From positions 1 through 7,080 of the forward strand of contig JAILJL010000060.1 of assembly GCA_024694785.1 (NCBI GenBank): 7,080 nucleotides of DNA, given 5' to 3'. The position numbers and the translations under genes are program-made. Shown piece by piece: positions 1 to 5,749 of this stretch. Positions within the stretch are counted from its first letter, which is position 1. Each line of letters opens with the position of its first letter. Source of the DNA: Lachnospiraceae bacterium. GTDB taxonomy: Bacteria; Bacillota; Clostridia; Lachnospirales; Lachnospiraceae. Under the pieces are notes generated by a model. The model saw only the letters and a program-made list of their open reading frames with translations, searched no databases and was not told the DNA's origin.

Positions 1-424
1 TATTAAGTTCCGATAGCGCTTTTAATCCCGGACGATAATCGGATAAATCGTCCATAACAGAGCCTTCCACTACGGCCTCGCAGCCCACACTCTTAGCGAT
101 CTCGAGCATCTTCGTAAAAAGCGCTTTTTTGCATATATAACATCTGTCCTTAGGATTCGCTGCGAATCCTTCAATTGTTAATCCTTCGATTACATGTATC
201 TTATGTTCTATTCTCTTATTGCGGCAGTATTCCTCTGCTTCCTTGCTCTCCCACTTAGGGATGAAATCGCTCATAACGGTTACCGCGATTGCTTTATCTC
301 CGAGGGCTTCTCTCGCCGCATACAAAAGAAGTGTAGAGTCCACACCTCCGGAGAATGCTACGGCCACGCTGCCGTAACTCCTTAACAATTCGAGTAATCT
401 GTCATACTTACCTGTTCTTGCCAT
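1..424 (-). CDS. larE: LarE-type ATP-dependent sacrificial sulfur transferase (3' end cut by window edge)
   Basis: The first 141 codons are present; the C-terminal part lies outside the window. LarE is a cytoplasmic PP-loop ATPase that adenylates the carboxylates of the nicotinate-derived pyridinium precursor and donates sulfur to it while making the nickel-pincer nucleotide cofactor of lactate racemase and related enzymes. Seen here: the PP-loop SGGVDS at residues 25-30, the family motif NPKDRCYICK at 90-99, and GSVMDDLSDYRPG at 121-133, which corresponds to the usual G-[ST]-N-x-DD-x-x-DYRPG. The normally conserved Asn is Val123 in this copy. The sulfur-donating Cys of single-Cys LarE proteins would lie beyond the edge, so the enzyme subtype cannot be judged. 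The ATG at 424 is preceded by GGAGG (430-434) with 5-base spacing. It follows the ECF operon by 84 bases on the same strand with no convincing terminator between, so co-transcription is possible. No larA, larB or larC is visible. Confidence 0.88.
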   Translation of the reverse strand, partial: MARTGKYDRLLELLRSYGSVAVAFSGGVDSTLLLYAAREALGDKAIAVTVMSDFIPKWESKEAEEYCRNKRIEHKIHVIEGLTIEGFAANPKDRCYICKKALFTKMLEIAKSVGCEAVVEGSVMDDLSDYRPGLKALSELN

Positions 425-508
425 AATAACCTCCGTAATTGTGGTCTCTACACCTTATTTTAATTTTATTTCGGATTAAATCCGTACTTTATTTATATGC
501 TTTCGCAA
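425..508 (-). other. Short intergenic gap between toroid gene and larE
   Basis: An AT-rich gap of 84 bases. It contains a perfect 6+1+6 inverted repeat at 472-484 (CGGATT-A-AATCCG) that is not followed by a T tract on the minus strand, so it is not a normal intrinsic terminator. The larE ribosome binding site sits at 430-434. I see no convincing -35/-10 pair for a separate larE promoter, although TAAAAT-like sequences are present. Confidence 0.4.
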
Positions 509-1540
509 TTACTTCTTAAAAATCGGGCTCTTTTTGCCAGCCATATTGATATATGCGGCAAGTGCCATTGCGGATTCTGTTGTCGAATATGCATTGTATG
601 TATTGTCTGCTATCCACGAGAACTGTCCGCCACCCATATAGAATGTAAGAAGCGCATCAAGTACAGGCGTTCCGTTCTTGGTAAATTCAGCATCCTTATG
701 AGGATCTCTGCCAAGGGCTGTAAGTGCGATTACTGCCCATGCCGTCGAATCTGAATTCTTAGAACCCCAGCTTTCAAAAGTTCCGTCATCTGTCTGAATT
801 GCGGAAAGCACTTCTACTGCTCTGTCAACTGCTGCGCTTACTGCCTTAAACTGTCTATATGGTGCAAGTGCTGTGATTGCCATACCTGTAAGGTCAGGAT
901 CTACAGCATCGTCAAATCCCCAATTAAAGCCGCCATCCTTAAGCTCTGACTTAAGTATATAGTCAAGGTACATCTTTCTTGTCGCCTGTGTGCCGCTCTT
1001 TGTTGCAGGAATTGCATAGTTACCGGAATCAAGCGCAAGAAGCGCATAGATAACCGCATTGACACCTACGCCTGTTACCGCATCGTAGTCAGCGATCTGC
1101 TCAAGCAAGTTGTATCCGTAGAAATTGGAAGGATTCTTGCCAAGTACGGAAAGTAAGATTATAACTCTCTCGTAATCCGTAACCTTTGCATCAACAGGGT
1201 TGCCGTCCTGATCCTTACTTACGAGCTTGCCGTTAACCTTAAGCATTGTCGCGATATTTGCGCAATACTTATTCATTAACCATGTGTTATTCTTGTTCTT
1301 GATGCCTGACTTTGCGATAACGAGAAGATTCCACTCGTTGCCGAATTCAGGAGTAATCTCCTTACGCATCTTGGCATATGTCTCTTTATATGCCTTGGTA
1401 ATCTCTGCAAACTGTACCTTTGCTTCTGTGATAACTGCTGCTCCCGCTCCGGTTTTTGCGGAAACTTCTGCTGCCGGCATTGCAAATGCTGAAAGAATCA
1501 TCGATAAAGCAAGTGCAAGCGCTAATAAACGTCTCTTCAT
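509..1540 (-). CDS. Secreted alpha/alpha-toroid (terpenoid cyclase/prenyltransferase-fold) protein, candidate cobalamin-binding alpha domain
   Basis: A 343-residue exported protein. Residues 1-28 form a clear Sec signal peptide: basic MKRR, a hydrophobic core and probable cleavage after VSA. There is no lipobox Cys and no LPxTG sorting signal, so the mature protein is soluble or held by a partner. Residues about 45-335 are helical repeats of the alpha/alpha-toroid type. Diagnostic stretches are DGGFNWGFDD (202-211), DPDLTGMAITALAPY (214-228), DDGTFESWGS (251-260) and STAWAVIALTALG (265-277). This fold includes squalene/terpene cyclases and prenyltransferases, but also the N-terminal barrel of intrinsic factor and transcobalamin. 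The Asp-rich catalytic motif of cyclases (DxDD) is not evident, and secretion argues against lipid cyclisation. Its ATG abuts the stop of the S-component gene (TAA-ATG, 1538-1543), with AAGGAGA as ribosome binding site. Linkage to an ECF importer and a DUF4430 protein points to ligand capture, most likely of a corrinoid; this function is inferred. Confidence 0.85.
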   Translation of the reverse strand: MKRRLLALALALSMILSAFAMPAAEVSAKTGAGAAVITEAKVQFAEITKAYKETYAKMRKEITPEFGNEWNLLVIAKSGIKNKNNTWLMNKYCANIATMLKVNGKLVSKDQDGNPVDAKVTDYERVIILLSVLGKNPSNFYGYNLLEQIADYDAVTGVGVNAVIYALLALDSGNYAIPATKSGTQATRKMYLDYILKSELKDGGFNWGFDDAVDPDLTGMAITALAPYRQFKAVSAAVDRAVEVLSAIQTDDGTFESWGSKNSDSTAWAVIALTALGRDPHKDAEFTKNGTPVLDALLTFYMGGGQFSWIADNTYNAYSTTESAMALAAYINMAGKKSPIFKK

Positions 1541-2188
1541 TTATATTCTCCTTTGTCTTTTGATTCGGTAAAAGCCGTACTTCACTTTGATCCTGTCAAT
1601 TCGTTTTAATACCGGATTGGATAAAAGAAATACCGCTATTGCCGCGCGTGCGGCGTGAAGCAAATCATACGGAATTCCCGTTGCATAGGTCCTTATAAAG
1701 ATATTTAAGATTGAATCGTCCCTTGCATACCTTACGGCAAAAAGGAAAGTAAATAAATTCATAAGGGTGCCGTACAATAAGAATACCGACAGAAACGTCC
1801 ACCCCGCTAATATAATATCATTTTTCAATGTATTTTTCTTGTATTTCGCAAAAAAAACACCGGTTAATATTCCAAGTACTCCCCAGCCTACCATCTCCCA
1901 CGGAGTCCATGGTCCCTGGCCCTGAAAAAAGTTAACCATTAATCGCGCCATACTGCCCACTATAAACCCTGCTTCAGGGCCGAATCCCACCGCGGTTAAG
2001 ATTACCATCGCGGTACCGAATTGAAAAGGCAGAACCTGCACCGATGCAAGGTTTCCAAGTACGGTTAAGGCAATCAATACAACCAGCATCATTATCTCTC
2101 TGGCAGACTTCTTCTCGATATGAAAGACCCTATGAAAGATGAATATAAGTAAAAGCGCTGCAACAAGGCTTCCTAGTGCATAATACAT
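1541..2188 (-). CDS. ECF transporter S component (substrate-binding membrane subunit), candidate corrinoid-specific
   Basis: A 215-residue integral membrane protein with about six hydrophobic segments, the size and topology of group I ECF S components, which bind the vitamin and topple in the membrane while docked on EcfT. Segments start near residues 2, 31, 60, 93, 120 and 162. A GQGPWTPWEMVGWGVLG stretch before and within the fourth segment resembles S components of the RibU/CbrT-like superfamily. The C-terminal tail is strongly basic, as expected for a cytoplasmic end. I chose the ATG at 2188 rather than the upstream in-frame ATG at 2215 because GGAGGT at 2195-2200 lies 6 bases before it and would be inside the gene otherwise; the hydrophobic N-terminus also begins there. 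It overlaps the end of the ATPase gene by 16 bases, implying translational coupling. The substrate cannot be read from sequence alone; cobalamin or a precursor is inferred from its neighbours. Confidence 0.82.
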   Translation of the reverse strand: MYYALGSLVAALLLIFIFHRVFHIEKKSAREIMMLVVLIALTVLGNLASVQVLPFQFGTAMVILTAVGFGPEAGFIVGSMARLMVNFFQGQGPWTPWEMVGWGVLGILTGVFFAKYKKNTLKNDIILAGWTFLSVFLLYGTLMNLFTFLFAVRYARDDSILNIFIRTYATGIPYDLLHAARAAIAVFLLSNPVLKRIDRIKVKYGFYRIKRQRRI

Positions 2189-3831
2189 TCCATTACCTCC
2201 GCTACCGTATTGCAATTAGGTAACACATCCCTTACCATGCTGTTAACCGCTGTCTTATAGAATAGATTTCCGGCGAAAAACTGTCTTCTTCCCGCGAAAT
2301 CGGCAATTTCCCCATCGAATAAAAGCGCACACTTATCGGCGTATCGAGCGGCAAATTCCACGTCATGCGATACCATAAGAATTGACTTGCCGCTGTTTTT
2401 AAGTTCGTTAAGAATCGACGCAAATTCGATTTTAAAGCCCGGATCCATACCTTTTGTCGGCTCATCTATCAAAAGTAAATCAGGGTTTAATATCAGGGCT
2501 TTAGCCAGCGCCAGTCGCTGCATCTGTCCCCCGGACAGATCATATGGATGTAAATCTTTAAACTCCTCCAGCCGGAACTTCTTAAGGGCATCCTCCGCGC
2601 TTATGGCATCCTCCGGTGTAAGCTTGTTGTCATATAAGGACTCTATTTCCTCTTTCACCGTAACCTCGGTAAACATAGCCATTGGGTTCTGGGGAAGGTA
2701 TACCGCTTCATTCTTTCCAAGAGGAAGGCTCTTAACCTTACGTCCTTTATAATAGAATCGTCCCTCTGTTACTTCGGCTTCACGGAGCAACGCTTTCAAA
2801 ATTGTGCTTTTTCCCGCTCCGTTACCTCCCAATAGGCAAATAAATTCACCCTTATTAATCATGAGATCCACATTACGAAGTACATAGGGCTTATCCTTAT
2901 ATCCCGCTGCCAGTTCATCTATCTTAAGTATCTCTTCTTTTGAAGTTATATCCGTCCCGGTTTCGGCGCAATCACACGGTTTACCGGTGCATCTTCCGAA
3001 TTCTTTGTTAAACCAGATTCGGCCTTCTTTCAATGTAAGCGGACACCCTTCACGTAATTTGGATGCTTCCTTATATAATCTTATCTGCGCCGGGAGTCCG
3101 TTTCTTAACCCATTATCATCGCAACAAGCGGAAAGATACTTGGAAGCATCCCCGGGAGTGCCTGCTTTCTCCACCTTTCCGTCTTTCATTACTATGACCA
3201 TGTCGGCGATTTCATATATTTCTTCCAGCCTCTGCTCGGTTATAACTATGGTTGTCCCGAATTCTTCGTTGATGCGCTTTAATACATTGATAAGTTTGAC
3301 CGCAGACAGAGGATCAAGCATGGCTGTCGGCTCGTCAAGGAGTAATACCCGGGGATTGGTGGTCATTGCGGATGCAAGAGACACAAGCTGTTTCTCTCCG
3401 CCCGACAATTCATTCGTCTTCTTGAGGAAAAGCTCCTCAAGCCCGAAATAATGCGCAACTTCCGCTATTGTTCTTCGTATCTTGCCATTATCCTCCCCAA
3501 GATTCTCCATTACAAAGGCAAGCTCTGAATATACTCTGTCGGTTACCATGGATATTTCGGGGTTCTGACCAACGTACCCTATGGTCGCAACCCTTTCCTT
3601 TGATTCAAGGGCTTCCTCGTCTATATCGTTAATATATACCTTGCCGGTTCTTTCTCCATATGGTGTTAACGTTGTCTTAAGCTGTCTTATGAGTGTGGTC
3701 TTGCCACTTCCCGATTCGCCTATTATAAGCGCTATCGCTCCCTTATCTATAGACAGGTTAATGTCTTTAAGCGTAGGCGCAGACGCCTCCTTATATGTAA
3801 ATGTAAGATTCTCGATTCTTATGCCTGTCAT
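2173..3831 (-). CDS. Fused double ECF ATPase (EcfA-EcfA' in one chain)
   Basis: A 552-residue protein with two complete ABC nucleotide-binding domains, doing the work of the usual EcfA1/EcfA2 heterodimer: cytoplasmic ATP hydrolysis that drives the importer through EcfT. Domain 1 (about 1-232) has Walker A GESGSGKTT (38-46), signature LSGGEKQ (142-148) and Walker B with D166-E167. Domain 2 (about 300-510) has Walker A GGNGAGKST (335-343), signature LSGGQMQ (432-438), Walker B with D456-E457 and switch His489. In domain 1 the switch-His position is Gln200 (ITEQRLEE), suggesting unequal ATPase sites. The linker between domains carries Cys236, 237, 263, 281, 286 and 288, including CTGKPCDC. A C-terminal extension of about 40 residues (FYKTAVNSMVRDVLP) follows domain 2. 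The ATG directly follows the EcfT stop (TAA-ATG, 3829-3834), with GAGGTG as ribosome binding site. ECF ATPase identity is certain at family level. Confidence 0.93.
   Translation of the reverse strand: MTGIRIENLTFTYKEASAPTLKDINLSIDKGAIALIIGESGSGKTTLIRQLKTTLTPYGERTGKVYINDIDEEALESKERVATIGYVGQNPEISMVTDRVYSELAFVMENLGEDNGKIRRTIAEVAHYFGLEELFLKKTNELSGGEKQLVSLASAMTTNPRVLLLDEPTAMLDPLSAVKLINVLKRINEEFGTTIVITEQRLEEIYEIADMVIVMKDGKVEKAGTPGDASKYLSACCDDNGLRNGLPAQIRLYKEASKLREGCPLTLKEGRIWFNKEFGRCTGKPCDCAETGTDITSKEEILKIDELAAGYKDKPYVLRNVDLMINKGEFICLLGGNGAGKSTILKALLREAEVTEGRFYYKGRKVKSLPLGKNEAVYLPQNPMAMFTEVTVKEEIESLYDNKLTPEDAISAEDALKKFRLEEFKDLHPYDLSGGQMQRLALAKALILNPDLLLIDEPTKGMDPGFKIEFASILNELKNSGKSILMVSHDVEFAARYADKCALLFDGEIADFAGRRQFFAGNLFYKTAVNSMVRDVLPNCNTVAEVMECIMH
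2195..2200 (-). promoter_or_regulatory. Shine-Dalgarno GGAGGT that fixes the S-component start
   Basis: GGAGGT reads on the minus strand 6 bases upstream of the ATG at 2188. It lies inside the 3' end of the ATPase gene and downstream of the alternative ATG at 2215, so it favours the shorter 215-residue product. Confidence 0.75.
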
Positions 3832-4665
3832 TTATCGCACCTCATCCTTCTTAAGTAACGTAGGTAACAATCCATATATGAAAAATACTGCCGCTACAGT
3901 TATAAGTTCCGCCTTTTCCGCCCTAAAACCGCATAAAGGATAAAAGAAAATTGTCATTCTTCCGCTTGCAACCTCCGCAAAGAGCAATACGCCAATCGTC
4001 ATTTCTATTATAATCGCTGCCATATCTCTTCTCTTAAATCGGAACCTGTGATAATTAGTCCGCTTTCCCACTCCGTATCCGCGATCTTCCATGAGTTCCC
4101 CTCTATATATCGATTCCTCAAGTGACTTGGATATCAGCGTACTTATGTCTTCCATATGCGACCGGACGCCGCTTTTGCCAAGGCCTGATGACGCCATCCT
4201 TATATTCTTATAATCTTCCCGTAAGTATGGAATTGTTCTGAAGACCTGGGACAGCATAAGCGCCACAGTCGGCGCGAAGCGCCCGAACAGATAGATAAAC
4301 TCGTCTTCCGTCATTATACGCCCGTATAAAAGGCACCACTTAATGACCGTGACTATATATATTCCCATATGAATACCGAAATTAATCGCTTCGAAGGTAA
4401 CTCTGTTACCATTTAGATAGAAGAGAATGTGCTCTCCGTCATGATATGCCAGAAGGTTAATCCCTGCGCAAAGCACCACGATTAACGCGTCAAGCGGCAA
4501 CTTCCCTAAATAATCAGCGAATCCTGCCATATATATCATGCAAACGGATGCCGCAATATAGCCTGCTGCCAATATGTAACTGTTAAATGTCCACATCTGG
4601 ATTCCGAGGAGGATAATAAAGTATATTATTGTCGGAAGCGGATGCAGTTTCCTAAGTCTGTTCAT
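3832..4665 (-). CDS. ECF transporter T component (EcfT/CbiQ family)
   Basis: A 277-residue membrane protein, the scaffold that links the ATPases to the S component. Hydrophobic segments lie near residues 12-28, 30-48, 57-74, 96-114, 213-230 and 252-270. The long amphipathic cytoplasmic stretch between about 115 and 205 holds the two coupling motifs known in the family: RMASSGLGK (156-164), where the usual Arg-Gly pair is replaced by Ser-Gly, and LMEDRGYG (191-198), which keeps Arg-Gly. The ribosome binding site AGAGGA lies just ahead of the ATG at 4665. It is separated from the DUF4430 gene by 60 bases with no visible terminator or promoter, and is butted to the ATPase gene downstream. A T component dedicated to one S component is the group I ECF arrangement. 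Confidence 0.88.
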   Translation of the reverse strand: MNRLRKLHPLPTIIYFIILLGIQMWTFNSYILAAGYIAASVCMIYMAGFADYLGKLPLDALIVVLCAGINLLAYHDGEHILFYLNGNRVTFEAINFGIHMGIYIVTVIKWCLLYGRIMTEDEFIYLFGRFAPTVALMLSQVFRTIPYLREDYKNIRMASSGLGKSGVRSHMEDISTLISKSLEESIYRGELMEDRGYGVGKRTNYHRFRFKRRDMAAIIIEMTIGVLLFAEVASGRMTIFFYPLCGFRAEKAELITVAAVFFIYGLLPTLLKKDEVR

Positions 4666-4725
4666 AGTTCCTCTTTTGTGCGGTATTTGTTTTCATGGGC
4701 GCCACTCGTAATATTCCCCGCGTAA

Positions 4726-5505
4726 TTATGATACATCCTTACCGAATGCAAGCGTATAGAACCACCTTACTTCGTCGCCTTCCTCTAAATGCACATTGGA
4801 TGCCCCACTTGTTGCATATACATTATTTACAAGGAACACCCATCCCGAGGAAATTCCCCCGTCAAACTCGTACAAGTGGTTAATTCCTCGAATGTATGCA
4901 GTGCCAAACGATGTTCCCGATGCTTCCATCTGAATATCGTGTTCGAGACAGAATGTATGCAGTGCGTCATATACGCTCGCATTCTCCGGAACTTTTACCG
5001 CAACACGCGCGGCTATAATGCCGTTATCACCCGTATATTGAATTTTGTTCTCGTGATTATTTGCGCGAAGCACTTCCCCGTCTGCAAGGAGCGTCACGTC
5101 GATCGTCATGTATACGGTTATATAATTAACCGGATCTTCGTCTTTGTCTTCATCGTCGTCTGAAGGCTTATCGACGTCACCGTTATCTGTATTGCCGTCG
5201 TCTCCGGAATTGTCCTCATCCTTGTTAGAGTCGCTTCCTTGATTCGAATCATCTCCGGAATCGTCGGTGTTATCGCTACTGCCGTCAACTTCTCCACTGC
5301 CCGCATCGCTGTTATCCGTATTATCCACGGCGGTATCGCTATCATCGACATCAGTAGTATTGTTCGATTCACTTTTGTCTATATCATTAACGATAGCCGT
5401 ATTTTGTGGGGTTGGCGCTTTTATATTAAATTTGACCATTATCGATACTGCCGTAATCGCAAGTATCGCGATTACCAGTATCCGCCTTATCTTCTTCTCT
5501 TTCAT
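4726..5505 (-). CDS. Membrane-anchored DUF4430 (transcobalamin-like C-terminal domain) surface protein
   Basis: A 259-residue protein built in three parts. A basic start and hydrophobic segment (residues 8-24) form a signal anchor; there is no lipobox Cys and no clear AxA site, so it is probably an uncleaved membrane anchor. Residues about 41-124 are a very acidic Asp/Asn/Ser/Gly linker, long enough to cross part of the cell wall. Residues about 126-259 match DUF4430, related to the C-terminal beta domain of intrinsic factor and transcobalamin: NASVYDALHTFC (175-186), YIRGINHLYEFDGG (204-217), SSGWVFLVNN (219-228) and HLEEGDEVRWFYT (239-251). The last two blocks are the family's hallmark GW-x-x-x-VN and GD-x-V-x-W-x-Y patterns. 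As first gene of the ECF operon it likely presents or captures the ligand outside the membrane. The ATG at 5505 has AGGA 7 bases upstream and begins only 14 bases after the SRP RNA terminator. Ligand identity is inferred. Confidence 0.87.
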   Translation of the reverse strand: MKEKKIRRILVIAILAITAVSIMVKFNIKAPTPQNTAIVNDIDKSESNNTTDVDDSDTAVDNTDNSDAGSGEVDGSSDNTDDSGDDSNQGSDSNKDEDNSGDDGNTDNGDVDKPSDDDEDKDEDPVNYITVYMTIDVTLLADGEVLRANNHENKIQYTGDNGIIAARVAVKVPENASVYDALHTFCLEHDIQMEASGTSFGTAYIRGINHLYEFDGGISSGWVFLVNNVYATSGASNVHLEEGDEVRWFYTLAFGKDVS

Positions 5506-5518
5506 ATGCCATTCCTAT

Positions 5519-5532
5519 AAAAAAACACCTGC
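5519..5532 (-). terminator. SRP RNA 3' end: terminal helix arm plus U tract
   Basis: On the minus strand GCAGGTGT (5532-5525) pairs with ACATCTGC at the RNA's 5' end (5677-5670). It is followed by seven T residues (5525-5519, the first also pairing). The closing helix of the RNA therefore doubles as an intrinsic terminator. Because the stem arms are far apart, efficiency is uncertain and read-through into the ECF operon is plausible. Confidence 0.6.
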
Positions 5533-5684
5533 GTATTATCTCGAGTGACAGGCCCAAGGCAACCTCGTGGCACCCGGAAGCTTCCCCTTAGTGCTGCTTT
5601 GTTCCCAACCTGACACGGTTCGGAGATTTCCGCCGCACAAGACCCGAAGCCTGCCGCTCCAAATAACATGCAGATGTCATATGC
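5526..5684 (-). ncRNA. ffs: Signal recognition particle RNA, small bacterial type
   Basis: This RNA binds Ffh and targets nascent membrane and secreted proteins to FtsY and the translocon. The minus strand carries the conserved helix 8: CCGTGTCAGG, then TTGGGAACAAAGCAGC, then ACTAAG, followed by GAGGTTGCCTTGGGCC, closely matching the distal half of Bacillus scRNA. The GGAA tetraloop is at 5605-5602. Its two closing pairs are U-A and G-C instead of the common C-G and C-G, a compensated change that supports a functional RNA. GGCAGGC pairs with GCCTGTC further out, and ACATCTGC with GCAGGTGT at the ends, giving one long hairpin. No Alu-domain sequence is seen, so it is the small type, though with an extended basal helix of roughly 160 nt overall. 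The 5' end is estimated from the promoter and the 3' end from the U tract. It lies between tadA and the ECF operon. Confidence 0.93.
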
Positions 5685-5691
5685 AAATGAT

Positions 5692-5720
5692 AGTATACAA
5701 CGCGTACAAAAGATTGTCAA
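5692..5720 (-). promoter_or_regulatory. Consensus SigA-type promoter of the SRP RNA gene
   Basis: The minus strand has a perfect -35 TTGACA (5720-5715), a 17-base spacer and -10 TATACT (5697-5692). Transcription should start near 5684, about 7 bases downstream, which fits the 5' end of the folded SRP RNA. It begins 30 bases after the tadA stop codon. It is the strongest promoter visible in the window and the nearest clear one upstream of the ECF operon. Confidence 0.88.
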
Positions 5721-5749
5721 TTTAATCTTGCCGTCTGCGCTTTTACCAT

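Noticed and set aside
472..484. Inverted repeat CGGATT-A-AATCCG as a terminator between the toroid gene and larE
   Set aside because: The stem is only 6 pairs, AT-containing and without a U tract on the minus strand, so it is unlikely to terminate transcription.
509..1540. Terpene or squalene cyclase activity for the toroid protein
   Set aside because: It has a secretion signal, no visible DxDD catalytic motif, and is embedded in a transporter operon; fold similarity alone does not support a cyclase.
2189..2215. Upstream ATG extending the S component by 9 residues
   Set aside because: The GGAGGT ribosome binding site lies inside this extension and is correctly spaced for the ATG at 2188.
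1541..4665. Nickel/cobalt importer of the CbiMNQO type
   Set aside because: The S component lacks the CbiM N-terminal His region and no CbiN-like small protein is present; the S component resembles vitamin-type subunits.
5118..5385. Repetitive GAT/AAC/TCC-rich DNA as a tandem repeat array or CRISPR
   Set aside because: It is the codon-level reflection of the Asp/Asn/Ser linker in the DUF4430 protein, with no regular repeat unit or spacer spacing.
5502..5720. Open frame of 72 codons on the minus strand upstream of the DUF4430 gene
   Set aside because: It covers the SRP RNA and its promoter, has no credible ribosome binding site and no protein-like pattern.
5506..5720. Cobalamin riboswitch in front of the ECF operon
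   Set aside because: The structured RNA here is clearly SRP RNA by its helix 8 and tetraloop. No GCCACTG-type B12 box is seen; GCCACTC at 4697-4703 is isolated and inside the operon on the wrong strand.
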